DNA from: Paralithodes platypus
Taxonomy: Eukaryota; Arthropoda; Malacostraca; Decapoda; Lithodidae
Reading direction: 5' to 3'
NCBI GenBank assembly: GCA_032716605.1
Contig: CM064569.1
Location: 14,816,713-14,880,712, forward strand
DNA: 64,000 nucleotides
The position numbers and the translations under genes are program-made. This document shows, piece by piece, positions 33,881 to 44,735 of this stretch. The notes below the pieces were generated by a model. It was given only the letters and a program-made list of their open reading frames with translations. It did not search any database and was not told the DNA's origin. Each line of letters starts with the position of its first letter. Position 1 is the first letter of the stretch.

Positions 33881-33906
33881 TATACAGTATAACAACTTTG
33901 TTTTTT

Positions 33907-33908
<2 letters not shown>

Positions 33909-33951
<43 letters not shown>
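33909..33951. repeat. CT microsatellite
   Basis: (CT)n just upstream of the LINE2 5' break; a short one again near 34021-34034. Confidence 0.95.
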
Positions 33952-33955
<4 letters not shown>

Positions 33956-34034
33956 AAACCAAGTCCTGGCCACCTCGTTTGGATCGTATGGTTTGAATGG
34001 TCAGTGCATCTATGTAAATATCTCTCTCTCTCTC

Positions 34035-34439
34035 ACATTCACCCCTTGTCTAGCACACTGGGAAGATATAGTGAGCCATGGGAACAACCTAGTCGTTCTT
34101 GATAATCTATAATTTGATCACAGAGACAACCAACACCAATATACTCACTATTACCTTAACTAACTAAGACAGCTATTACTTCCGAAAATATATCTATTTG
34201 ACATTAACAATACCGTACGCATAACTAATACATACTTTTGCCTTCTCACTGTCAAAGGTATCATCCGTATTATCACTACGCTGTAAATTGTTTGTGATTT
34301 AATGTAACAAAGGTGATACACATACATTATGTGTTTCGTTCGTGTACGTGTTCAAATTAGCACACGTAAACGCTTTTTACATGGATCATTTTTGTTACAA
34401 ATAATCGTTCAATTCTTACAGTGTAGGTATCTAACATTG
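34035..34439. other. unassigned spacer
   Basis: No gene or repeat recognised. Confidence 0.4.
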
Positions 34440-34654
34440 TACAGTCACGAGCATAAATACTGTGACACCAACCAGATAACGTTCGCCCCTTCGTCTCCAA
34501 AGCTATTGCTAAACTTTGTACTCAATCTCACAATTATTTCATTATTTCATTCTAGCTACCGTCAGACGATTCTATTCAGCTTAGTATAAACCTCTCGTGA
34601 TGAAGGAGTTGACGTTATCTGGTTGATGTTGCAGTATTTATGCTTGTGACTGTA
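34440..34654. mobile_element. family H foldback, Tc1/mariner-like short element
   Basis: Left end TACAGTCACGAGCATAAAT, right end 'atttatgcttgtgactgta', with further arm pairing over 'accagataacgtt' and 'acgttatctggt'. TA at each outer end is consistent with a Tc1/mariner target. 215 bp, no ORF. The CATAAATACTG form resembles Tc1-type terminal sequence as I recall it. Confidence 0.85.
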
Positions 34655-35447
34655 CCTACACTCTGCCATACAACAACTGTTCAACTACCCAAACTACTTT
34701 ACTGTAGTCTGTTCACTTAAACCAGAATCTGGGACCTAAGACCTGGCAAAAGAAAGCTGCTGATTGGACGATACAATTGGGGAAAACAACATGTCATCAC
34801 TATTTCACTTAATTATCTGTATAGCCTATATAAAAATCATGATTTGTATTATCAAGGACTTTCAATGCGGATTACGTACTTAAGTAAATATAATCTTTAT
34901 ACATTTCATCTGTATATTATCCAACAAAATATATATCGTATTTTGAAAAGATGACATTTATTGTGAAAAAAGGGGATCAGAGGGAGGTGCCGGTGTAAAG
35001 GCTTATCCTTCAATACCTTCACCTGACCTGGTGTTCCAGTCAATGCTATTACTTTAATTATCCGGTATTCCAGTCTGGTTTAATAAAGGTTTCCTCTGGA
35101 GTCGAACTAACCTACCGGTATCTATTTCCCCTCAACTTTAACTTAATTTAACCATTTATCATAACATACGGCGAAGAATACAAACTTCGTTGACGAATAT
35201 ATAGGATACCATTACCTATGATAAGGCATTGTATTACAGTATGTGTATTACTGAAACGGAAAGAAACTCCAAGGAAGTAAATGAAGGCGAGAGAACAATG
35301 GTGTAAAAGTCTCATTGTGGAAAGTTGCTGTCTCGCTGTTTCACTAAGGGGCCAATGAATGGTCGGTAACCAAAAATTACTCCTAACTTTCCACAACCAA
35401 ACTACTGTTCCACACTGTTAATGTCAGCCAATCACGAGCGTCATTAC
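34655..35447. other. unassigned spacer
   Basis: About 790 bases with no defended gene or repeat. Confidence 0.4.
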
Positions 35448-35992
35448 TAGAGACCGGATTTTGCCATAAATGCCATAAGTGCCTTTTTATGCCTTTTTTG
35501 GAGATTTCATCACTATAATGTCTTTTTTACCGAGTTAGTGCCTATTATGCCTATTTTGTGTTTTTCAGTGCCTTTTTGTACCTTTTTTGGTGATTTCATC
35601 ACTATAAAGCCTTGTTTATTTTATTTGTTTTCAGTGTAAACTATTGGTGCTTGTTGCTGCCGCCAGATGGCAACCTGGCCCAAGTTGGCCTCTCTCCGAC
35701 AGACGGCACAATTTAGCGCCTGCCAATTTGAAAACAAAAATGCTTGTAATTATGTGCAATCAGGGAAAAATGTAGAAAGTGTATCAATGACAATGTTACT
35801 TTGGTAATGTTTACCCTTTTTACCCTATTATAGCTTGATTTTAGCATTTTCACTATATATATTAATACAGAAAATAAATGCCTTTTTCATCTATAAATGC
35901 CCTTTTTAGCCTTTTTAATCATATATAAATGCCTCTTTGCCTGCCTATTTTAGTGTTTTTTAGTTCCATTACATCCGGTCTTTAGTCATTAC
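35448..35992. repeat. TGCC-rich dispersed element with inverted ends
   Basis: Left AGAGACCGGATTTTGCC, right 'acatccggtctttag': the GACCGGAT / ATCCGGTC ends are inverted. 'gatttcatcactataa' is repeated at 35502 and 35592, and TGCCTTTTT or TGCCTAT occurs many times. A central GC-rich 'ctgccgccagatggcaacct' patch. No matching 8-base target duplication is visible, so hAT membership is only a guess. Confidence 0.65.
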
Positions 35993-36117
35993 ATTTATCT
36001 CTAATGTCTGGCTTATGTGACTTAGGTGTACCCTACAGTCTCAACATCCATAATACTACCTTAGTCCTTAACACCCTCACGATAATTGTTTAAAGCTTCA
36101 CTGATGCGGCTCATATT

Positions 36118-36245
36118 CAAGGGACTGGAGTTCTTGAAAAGGGGCTCCAGTCCTGACGCGATTCTTGATTTCCAGTGTGCTGGTTTATTACTCCAGAAGG
36201 ATTGATAGCCTCTGAAGTCCTATTTTAACTAACTAACTCATACTC
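36118..36245. repeat. dispersed repeat G
   Basis: Runs from 'aagggactggag' through 'ggctccagtcct', 'cagtgtgctggtttat' and 'ttgatagcctctgaagtcct' to 'aactaactaact'. A second copy lies at 43750-43885. Non-coding, family unknown. Confidence 0.8.
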
Positions 36246-36299
36246 TTATATTTCGTCGGTCCTTGGTGATGTGTACCCCATAAAATGTTCGTTCCTCTT

Positions 36300-36530
36300 G
36301 TATCACCATTAGGCTATTCATAGTGTAGTTGAGTCTAGTGCATGATTAGATTGATATCCAGTATTCGATAAATGGATACAAATCGTTGTCATGTGCTGGA
36401 CATATAACAGCCTTGCTGGTGTAGTGGTTAGAACATTTAAGTTCTGTATGATATATCCTGGGTTCGAATTATGAGAGGATCACATAATTTCATTAATTCC
36501 ATTTGGGAGAGTTATTGTTGTTAAGAGCGA
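36300..36530 (+). repeat. S1 element with internal tRNA-like module, plus orientation
   Basis: Leader 'attaggctattcatagtgta', 'gattagattgatatccag', 'tattcgataaatgg' then box A form TGGTGTAGTGG (36418) and box B GGTTCGAATT (36461), then 'ggatcacataatttcattaa'. It matches the reverse complements of 18000-18255 and 52250-52546 along the leader as well as the tRNA part. Confidence 0.8.
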
Positions 36531-37034
36531 TGTTAAAGATAATATATCTATATACGGTTGAGTATGCCCTGGTAAAATGCAAATTGCATATATTTTACTC
36601 AATTGAAACTGTACCATCTTAGATTATGGTAATTTATAGAATCGAAATAATATGTCAACAGAACTACAAATAATAATATTGCATAAACACCCTTGTACAG
36701 GAATTGTATTTAAAGTGTCTATGATAATATGCCCTTAACATATATTTTGGAAATACCCAACCCCTACACTAGAATGTAATAGAAAATTCAATCTTTATCA
36801 GTAAACACAATTAGTAAATATAATATTATACGTTTTGTATCCCAGTGTACCTTCATCAACAATATTACCACATGTACACAAAACCATAATATAATCAACC
36901 ACCACTACTACCACACTCAAGAGGTCTGTAATATGAGCCTTACCTGTCAACCACCACAACTACCAACATTGTCACTCTACACCACCAACAGTACCACCAA
37001 CACCACCACTACTACCACCACCACCACTCCCTAC

Positions 37035-37069
<35 letters not shown>

Positions 37070-37074
37070 GTTCT
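36531..37074. other. unassigned spacer with ACC-rich patch and AAT microsatellite
   Basis: CAC/ACC-rich 36900-37025 and (AAT)n 37037-37068. No gene. Confidence 0.5.
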
Positions 37075-37292
37075 TAAAGCTAGCGCATGCTAAGCTAGCT
37101 AAGGATAGCTCAGTAAGGCCGATTAGGCGTATTTCCATTGGGGTCCTGTACTACTACCCCATCCCTTTGCTCATGAGGGATGGTAACGACTCGGTGCTTG
37201 TGAAAAATCTTTAATGCGCCGAGCGTGGGCGCGAACCCGGGCCTTCTGGGTGGAAGTCCGAGACGCTAGTCACTACACCAAGCGAGCCGCTT
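37075..37292 (-). repeat. tRNA-derived SINE (different from S1)
   Basis: Minus strand: box A form TGGTGTAGTGACTAG, 'cacccagaaggcccgggtt', box B GGTTCGCGCCC, followed by a GC-moderate body 'aagcaccgagtcgttacca' and 'ggggtagtagtacagg'. The tRNA-like part is at the 5' end, unlike S1. Acceptor pairing is poor, so not a tRNA gene. Confidence 0.75.
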
Positions 37293-37308
37293 ATAAGAGA
37301 TAGGCGAT

Positions 37309-37594
37309 AGCGTTGGTCTCTCTCTCTTCCACCTTCACTCCTCATCCACCTGTCCTTCCACCCCTTCCTTCTCTCTATCTCCTTCTGCTACCCACCTCTC
37401 TCTCTGCCACCCATCCTTTTTCTCTCTCAATACCTTCTCTCTCTCTCTCTCAGATTACTAGTCCACATACCGTTCATGAAACCAAGTTAATAGACCAATT
37501 GTGAGCCTCTGCCATGTTTTCTTTGGTATCCTACATAATGGAAGTATCAGAATAAATCACTACTTCCGCCCTTCTCATTTCTGCGGTAGCTTCC
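37309..37594. other. unassigned pyrimidine-rich spacer
   Basis: Short CT run near 37435-37452. No gene. Confidence 0.4.
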
Positions 37595-38100
37595 CCTCTC
37601 CCACCCCTATCATTTTCTTCTCACAGTCATCCTCCTCCTTCGTCTTCTTCTTCTTCCAGTTCTTCTACTTCCCCGCTTTCTTCTCTTCCTCCCTTTCTTC
37701 ATCATCATTTCCCCCTTATTCCCACAGTCATCCTGCTTCTCCTTTCTCTTCATCTTCTTCCAGTTCTCTCTGCCTCCTCCTTCTCCCGTTCCTACTCCTC
37801 CTTCCTCTATTCCTCCTCCTTTTTCTCCTCCTCATTCTACTGTTTCTCCTCTTCATTCTTCTGTTTCTCCTCCTTCTCCCGTTCCTACTCCACCTCCCTC
37901 TCCTGTTATTCCTCCTCCTCCTTCTTCTGTTCCTCCTCCTCCCTCTCTTCCCCCTCCTACTTATGTTCCTCCTCCTCCTCCCTCTGTTCCTCCTCCTGTT
38001 CCTCCTCTTTCTCATCCCTCTCTTCCTGCTCTTCCTCCTCCTCCCCCTCTTTCTCCCCCCTCTCAATATATCCCCCGTCTTCCTCCTCCTCTGTATTTTA
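37595..38100. repeat. CCT/CTT polypyrimidine tract
   Basis: Almost pure C and T with repeating TCCTCCTCC and TTCTTCTTC. The opposite-strand frame is Arg-rich, the same-strand frame Leu-rich, both purely compositional. Confidence 0.9.
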
Positions 38101-38516
38101 TAACCAATCAAGTGGATACTGGATTTTCGGGTCCAGTCTTCCCTGAGTCACCGTAACCTTAGAAGGAAGTTGGGTAGGGTGGTTGGTGGGCAGGTACATT
38201 CATGGACAGGAATATCTGGACCATATTCGGAGGCTTAATTGTGATACACTGCTGAACCATTTTGATAAACCTCTTGAGCCACAAAGATCATATTACTGGG
38301 ATTTACAAGTTCATGGTCACTGTCTTATTTGTATCATTAGAAGGTGGTCAAGTATACCTGATCGCGACTGTACATTTGTGCACACAGATAGTATAACAGT
38401 TATTTTTAATTATACTATAACAACTATATATCACCATAGTGGAAAGCTCAATCATATAATTTAACCATCCATATTAAGGCTCTATATCTTTCTGGCCATT
38501 ATATTCTCATAAATTG
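38101..38516. other. unassigned spacer
   Basis: The 93-codon frame at 38183-38464 shows no known motif. Confidence 0.4.
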
Positions 38517-38602
38517 ATAACCCATTCAGTACCGATGACGTTCTTCTCATTATATTCTGGCAACTATTAGACGATTTTAATCAGCTTAGGAAGTCTATCT
38601 AT
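38517..38602. mobile_element. family C left end, truncated
   Basis: TAACCCATTCAGTACCGATG, 'attctggcaactattaga', 'ttaatcagcttaggaag' and then a break into a retroelement fragment. Confidence 0.75.
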
Positions 38603-38604
38603 TG

Positions 38605-39185
38605 CCGGACGCCGAGATCCCCGAAGGGATGGCCACGAACGAAACGCTCCCATACACCTGTCCCCAGTCAGTCGATGCCCCTCCTTCCATTCGGCACTAC
38701 TTTCGCCTATATACTTCTTAAATCCATCCTTCCACTTCTCACTCGGTCTACTCTCCCTCTCTATCCTTCCACCTCGCTCTCGTACACTCTCTTAGTCATT
38801 CTCTTGCTTCCTATACGTTCTACATGGCCGAACCATCTCAAGGTGTTCATTTTCACACTTTCCAGCACATTTACATCCACACCACACCTCTCTCGTACTT
38901 CCTAATTCGCCTGTCTATCCATCCCTCCATGTAACTCCGCACACACTTCTCAAGTAACTCATTTTCACCCCTCTCTCTCTCTTGGTCTGAGTCTCTCCAC
39001 CAACGTCCATGCGTCACTCCCGTAAGTCAATGTCGGGATTACCACACTGTCATGCAAGGACTTCTTTACTTCCATGCTGACCACCCTATTTCTTGTTACT
39101 ACTCTCAGCGCTCCTACAACCCTCTTCCCCTATTGCACCCTCTCTCTCACTTCTTCATCCATACTCCCACGGTCAAATATTTAAA
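38605..39185 (-). pseudogene. non-LTR reverse transcriptase C-terminal region, fragment
   Basis: Minus-strand coding in changing frames gives 'SMDEEVRERVQ', 'KRVVGALRVVTRN', 'VSMEVKKSLHDSVVIPTL' (relatives: 'EGVIVPTVLYG') and 'ENELLEKCVRSYMEGW', then 'RWFGHVE'-type 'DGSAM*NV' and 'CMGAFR'. This is the post-palm region of an RTE/L1-like retroelement, different from LINE1, LINE2 and LINE3. It starts exactly where the C fragment ends. Confidence 0.7.
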
Positions 39186-39289
39186 TGAACTGACATTTTC
39201 CTTAGCCTGACCATTCACCTCACCTCACACTCTGTGGCTGCACCCCTAGTGATTGTGGTGATGCTGGACAATATGTGTGTATAACAATG
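39186..39289. other. spacer
   Basis: Nothing recognised. Confidence 0.3.
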
Positions 39290-39445
39290 ATAATAATTTC
39301 CCTCATCCTATGACTTAAATTGTTTCAAACTCCGTGTGTCCAGACATTTTGGCTCGAACGTGCCTTGATTTTGGCCCTGTCACTCTTTTAACACTGGGGG
39401 AGGCACTCGTCACAGGCAGTTTTGCCTTTTGTCTCCCTCATCCAC
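39290..39445 (+). pseudogene. LINE2 extreme 3' end, plus orientation
   Basis: 'caaactccgtgtgtccagac', 'attttggctcgaacgtgcct', 'ggcagttttgccttttgtct'. The last codons and 3' UTR only. Confidence 0.85.
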
Positions 39446-39989
39446 ATAAACAAAGGGTTTTGTGTAGTTGTGGTTATGTTGCTGATGAAGGTACATTGTT
39501 AATAATCAAGGATATAAAATGGATAGGCATTACCAACACAAAACAAAATATAAAAGCCAGTGAATATGTTTGGGATTGGTATTTTGTATGCCATATCTAT
39601 ATTTAACAGTACAACAGTTATAGAGGCTGGTGGTGGTGGGGGTTGGGGTGGTGGTGGTGGTGGTGGGGGTGAAGGGGGGTGAGTGGGCAGGTTGGTAGTG
39701 CCGCTATGCCAGTAACAGATGGTATTACACATATACTGAGAGAAAGAGAGAGAGAGAGTTAGTTACACAGATACTCAGACCACACAGACCTTGCGGTTCC
39801 TACTAAGTTGTCCGGCCTTAAAACTACTAGACAGGGACAGTTTATAGTAGAAGAAAAGGACAGCAAATTAGGATGAAGTGTAACCATATGGGTCAGGAAA
39901 TGCCCATTAGGAAAGTTTTTATATTGTATAGAAAGATTTGTTTTTTTAAGGGAAATTACACATACCTATTGATTAATTCATATTTATCC
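39446..39989. other. unassigned spacer with GGT-rich patch
   Basis: (GGT)n-like 39630-39680. A small GA run near 39743-39759. Confidence 0.5.
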
Positions 39990-40440
39990 AATCTCCATCA
40001 AATGATCGTCCAATCTTTTCTTAAACGTATCAATTGAATTACTGTCGACCACCTCCCTTGATAAACTATTCCAGGTTTTAACCACATTGTATATGAAGAC
40101 ATTTTGTGTCACATCTTGGAATGCCTTCTTTCTAATCAATTTAATTCCATTACTGCGGGTTGCAGCATTGTTATTAATCTATTAATCGTGAACAGTGAAC
40201 TGTCAAATCCTTTAAGTATCTTAAAACACTCGTTAAGCTGGCCTCGTAACCTCTTTTTGTTTAGCGAGAACAATTTTGATTTAATCTTTCATAATATGGC
40301 TTGTTTCTCAGAGAGGGAATTAGCTTAGGTGCTCTACGCTGCACTGATTCAAGTTGTCCAATGTCTTTCTTGAGATATGGGGACCAGAACTGAACGCCAT
40401 ATTCAAGATGGGGTCCAACAATGCTATTGAAATACGGCAA
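39990..40440 (-). pseudogene. LINE3-type RT C-terminal region, minus orientation
   Basis: Minus-strand reading gives 'LEYGVQFWSPYLKKDIGQLE' from 40430 back, then an 'SVQRRAPKLIPSL' segment, 'LRGQLNECFKILKGFD' and on to 'DRQ**NSIDTFKKRLDDHLM' at 40000. This matches the post-RT domain of CR1/L2-like LINEs. Frame breaks occur. It stops at the 5' side near 40440. Confidence 0.8.
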
Positions 40441-40479
40441 AATAATGTTCTCGTTTTAAAAGGTAAAATATCTTTTGAT

Positions 40480-40481
<2 letters not shown>

Positions 40482-40552
<71 letters not shown>

Positions 40553-40634
40553 GATTTATTTAACGTTTATACTGCACCAAGAGAATATTACAAAGGCCTA
40601 CAATAGGAACACACACACATACACGCACACAAGC

Positions 40635-40681
<47 letters not shown>

Positions 40682-40930
40682 GAAAGAGACAGAGAGAGAT
40701 TTAATTAACGTTTATACTGCACCAAGAGAATATTACAAATGCCTACAATAGGAATACACACACATACACGCACACAAGCATACAGAGAGAGAGAGAGAGA
40801 GAGTGAGAATAGGAGACAGAAGAGATTAATTAACGTTATACTGCACAAGAATATTACAGAAGGCCTTCAATGGAACACACAAACCACACACACACGCACA
40901 TCAAAGCATACAGAGAGCAGAGAGGAAAGG
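40482..40930. repeat. composite array: GA runs plus 'taacgtttatactgcacc' cassette, 3 copies
   Basis: Three cassettes at about 40552, 40701 and 40822, each with 'cacacatacacgcacacaag' and a GA run. The third is full of single-base losses, which looks like sequence error beside the gap. Confidence 0.9.
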
Positions 40931-41414
40931 AGAGATAGAGTTAAATATTAATAGGACGGGAACGCTAGACATGGAGCGAGATAGCTGATGTGTGAGTAGC
41001 TAACCTTTAAAATGTCGGCAACGCGTGAGAGAGANNNNNNNNNNNNNNNNNNNNNNNNNNNNNNNNNNNNNNNNNNNNNNNNNNNNNNNNNNNNNNNNNN
41101 NNNNNNNNNNNNNNNNNNNNNNNNNNNNNNNNNNAGCGAGCGGGTTTGAGTTGCCTCTCCGCCCCCCACATCATTCTTACACCCTACACCAATATTGAAT
41201 GAGGGCACCTGCCATCCCACCCCTGTAAGACACCTGGCCGGGGTGAATCGGAGATAGTGATGTGTGGGAAGTAGGCTAATTAAAATGGTGGAAGGATAGT
41301 GAGAGAGAGAGAGAGAGAGAGAAAGGTGAGTATTATTGATATGAGCGGGCGAACGCCTAAGACATGGAGGAGATATAGTGATGTGTGGGGAGTAGCTAAT
41401 TATAAATGGTGGAA

Positions 41415-41450
<36 letters not shown>

Positions 41451-42059
41451 TGAGTAATATTGATATGACGGGAATGATAAGACATGGAGGAGATAGTGAT
41501 GTGTGGAGTAGCTAATTAAAATGGTGGAGAGAGAGAGAGAGAGAGAGAGAGAGGTTGAGTAATATTAATATGACGGGAACGATAAGACTGGAGGAGATAG
41601 TGATGTGTGGAGTAGCTAATTAAAATGGTGGAAAGTTTAGAGTAGAGAGAGAGAGAGAGGTTGAGTAATATTGGATATGACGGGGAATGATAAGACATGG
41701 AGGAGTAGTGATGTGTGGAGTAGCTAATTAAAATGGTGGAGAGAGAGAGAGCGAGAGAGAGAGCGAGAGGTTGAGTAATATTAATATGACGGGAACGATA
41801 AGACATGGAGGAGATAGTGATGTGTGGAGTAGCTAATTCAAATGGTGGAGAGAGAGAGAGAGAGAGGTTGAGTAATATTAATATGACGGGAACGATAAGA
41901 CATGGAGGAGATAGTGATGTGTGGAGTAGCTAATTAAAATGGTGGAGAGAGAGAGAGAGAGAGAGTGAGAGAGAGAGAGAGAGGTTGAGTAATATTAATA
42001 TGACGGGAACGATAAGACATGGAGGAGATAGTGATGTGTGGAGTAGCTAATTAAAATGG

Positions 42060-42104
<45 letters not shown>

Positions 42105-42283
42105 TGAGTAATATTGATATGACGGGAATGATAAGACATGGAGGAGATAGTGATGTGTGGAGTAGCTAATTAAAATGGTGGAAAGAGTGAGAGAGAGAGA
42201 GAGAGAGGTTGAGTAATATTGATATGACGGGAATGATAAGACATGGAGGAGATAGTGATGTGTGGAGTAGCTAATTAAAATGG

Positions 42284-42324
<41 letters not shown>

Positions 42325-42398
42325 TGAGTAATATTGATATGACGGGAATGATAAGACATGGAGGAGATAGTGATGTGTGGAGTAGCTAATTAAAATGG

Positions 42399-42465
<67 letters not shown>

Positions 42466-42539
42466 TGAGTAATATTAATATGACGGGAACGATAAGACAT
42501 GGAGGAGATCGTGATGTGTGGAGTAGCTAATTAAAATGG

Positions 42540-42619
<80 letters not shown>

Positions 42620-42620
42620 G
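40931..42620. repeat. about 100-170-bp GA-containing tandem array, at least 12 copies, interrupted by the gap
   Basis: Each unit has 'ggttgagtaatattaatatg', 'acgggaacgataagacatgg', 'aggagatagtgatgtgtgga', 'gtagctaattaaaatggtgg' and a GA run of 14-80 bases. Unit length varies only through the GA run. The copy before the gap (40935-41034) is error-rich. The last GA run is about 42542-42617. Confidence 0.95.
41035..41134. other. assembly gap, exactly 100 N
   Basis: A fixed-size scaffold gap. True length unknown. Both sides are GA array, so the collapse of the array is the likely cause. Confidence 1.
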
Positions 42621-43039
42621 TGATGGACAGTACGGTAGTGGGGTGCGTGAACCGTAACGAATAAAAGGAAATACACTAGAGGCAGACCATGAGTGCAGAC
42701 AGATACATACACAAACAGATACATACATAGACAGATACGTACACAGACAAATACATCCACAGACAGACAGACACATATATATGTATGGACGGGAAAGCAG
42801 GATAAAGGAAGAGTAAATGTATCATAATATAACACATAATCTAATAATATATATTTTACGATTACTGTCACCAATACGAATGTAGGTTAAACCATCTTTG
42901 CCCTTTTGAGATTATTGGTATAATTATTGTTTTAGGTATTTATGCTATCTCAAAAAAGAGTAGGGTGACCGGACAACTCAACCAGTAGACCATTTGAACC
43001 AGTAGCTCTCAACCATCACCAGTACCAGTACTACTGGTT
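42621..43039. other. unassigned spacer with 'cagatacatacaca' short repeats
   Basis: Near 42695-42770 an 'acagatacatacacaga' phrase is repeated five times. No gene. Confidence 0.6.
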
Positions 43040-43325
43040 GAAAAACATCCATTAGATCGCCTTTCAAGATAAATTTGTAAAATGTTTGGTAGAAAAATGT
43101 TCTGGCCGAAGGCCGGTTCCTACTAAAATTTCACGCTCGCTATCGCTCGCCAGGAAAAAATTAACACCTAAAGGGCAATAAAGGTCTTAATAATGACAAA
43201 GAAATGGGGCGAAAGGTCTCAAAATCCCTAAACTAACGGAAAGAACGTCATATACTCTCAAAACTAATATGCTAAATATGAGAGAGAAGGGGGTCCAGAA
43301 AAAGCAGCAAGGACCTCCCCCTTAA
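43040..43325 (-). mobile_element. family A element, minus orientation, left end lost
   Basis: From 'cctttcaagataaatttgta' through CTGGCCGAAGGCCGG and GCTCGCTATCGCTCGCCAGG to GGACCTCCCCCTTAA. TTAA present on the right only. Confidence 0.85.
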
Positions 43326-43395
43326 GCTGATATTACAGGAGCAGTATTGTTGGTAGAGTCAGTCAATAAGTTCAAGAGGTTTGGTTGTACCTCTA

Positions 43396-43747
43396 TTAAG
43401 GAGAGACGAGTCGTTTTTTCTAAATCCCCTTCTCCCTCATGTTTAGCCCCTTTAGTTTTCAGATTTATGATGTTTGCCCCATTAGATTGTCGGTTTTAAG
43501 ACCTTTCGCCTAATTTCTCTGTCAATATTAAGACCTTTCGGGCTATTTAGGTGTCGAATTTTTTCCTGGCGAACGATGGTGAACCTGTAATTTTGGAAGA
43601 AGACATTTTTATACCGAAAATGCACAAATTTATCTAGAAGGGGATCTAATGGATGTTTTTTTAAAGTTTGATGGAGGTTTAGGGAGGAAACTAGAACAAT
43701 TATATAGATACATAAATGACCAAATAAAAATGCCCATCCCCCCTTAA
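43396..43747 (+). mobile_element. family A element, full length
   Basis: TTAAGGAGAGACGAGTCG to ATGCCCATCCCCCCTTAA. TTAA on both sides. It lacks most of the GGCC hairpin. Non-coding. Confidence 0.88.
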
Positions 43748-43749
43748 GA

Positions 43750-43885
43750 CAAAAGGGACTGCATGGAGCTCTCGAAAACGGGCTCCAGCCCTTACGCTTT
43801 TCTTGACTTACAGTGTGCTGGCTTCATAATCCAGAAGGGTTGATAGCCTCTGAAGTCCTATTTTAACTAACTAACTAAATCATAA
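43750..43885. repeat. dispersed repeat G, second copy
   Basis: 'aagggactgcatggagctct', 'cagtgtgctggcttcataat', 'ttgatagcctctgaagtcct', 'aactaactaactaaa'. Same order as 36118-36245. Confidence 0.8.
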
Positions 43886-43924
43886 GACTACTTAAGAGAA
43901 GATTATATAACTAATTAATCAATT

Positions 43925-44175
43925 AATTTAGTTTCCTATCTTGTCCTCCATCAAGCTTAATAAAATACCCCAAGACCCCCTTAGAGATAAATGTATGCAT
44001 GCCCCGGCCGAATGCTGGTTCCTCTTAACTGCAGGCTCGCTACTGAATGGCACGTATGGTTATAAAAGAGCCACACTAATGGGGTGAAAGGTATTACAAT
44101 CGCTAAACTAATGGAACGAACGTCTTAAAATTAAAAACAAAATAATGGGGCTAAACATGAGGGAAAAGATAATTA
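43925..44175 (-). mobile_element. family A element, degraded
   Basis: 'ctccatcaagcttaataaaa', 'gacccccttagagataaatg', 'aatggaacgaacgtcttaaa', 'gggctaaacatgagggaaaa'. The GC motif is partly deleted and both termini are lost. Confidence 0.75.
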
Positions 44176-44227
44176 GCAACAGGATTCAAACTACAGCCGT
44201 ATTGGGTATTGGGAATGTAAATAATTA

Positions 44228-44229
<2 letters not shown>

Positions 44230-44300
<71 letters not shown>
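44230..44300. repeat. AT microsatellite
   Basis: Uninterrupted (AT)n. Confidence 0.97.
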
Positions 44301-44303
<3 letters not shown>

Positions 44304-44416
44304 TGTACTCCAATAACATGACTCACAAAAAGTGTTTTCGTGACATCGGATTTACCAGATAATGTGGACGAATCTTAGTTGTCTCTTCCGGATTAATTTT
44401 GATATTCGCGATTAAG

Positions 44417-44641
44417 AACTGCACGATGTTTAATACCGTTATGGCAAGTACTGCACGATGTTTAATACCGTTATGGCAAGTACTGCACGATGTTTAATAC
44501 CGTTATGGCAAGTACTGCACGATGTTTAATACCGTTATAGCAAGTACTACACGATGTTTAATACCGTTATGGCAAGAACTGCACGATGTTTAATACCGTT
44601 ATGGCAAGAACTGCACGATGTTTAATACCGTTATGGCAAGT
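44417..44641. repeat. 32-bp minisatellite, 7 copies
   Basis: The unit reads ACTGCACGATGTTTAATACC then GTTATGGCAAGT. A degenerate single copy near 44688-44720 shows its likely source in unique sequence. Confidence 0.95.
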
Positions 44642-44735
44642 AAAAAAAACACCGGATATTAAATTTGTTTTTATATTCGTGAAAATAAACTGCACGATTT
44701 TTAATACCGTTATGATAAGTGAAAACCGTCAGATA

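Noticed and set aside
37215..37290. tRNA-Glu-like gene
   Set aside because: The 3' half resembles tRNA-Glu but the acceptor stem does not close; it is the head of a SINE.
37501..38111. Leu-rich 200-codon and Arg-rich 127-codon frames
   Set aside because: Both strands of a polypyrimidine tract give such peptides by composition.
39334..39606. 90-codon frame as a gene
   Set aside because: Its first half is the LINE2 3' end; the rest has no motif.
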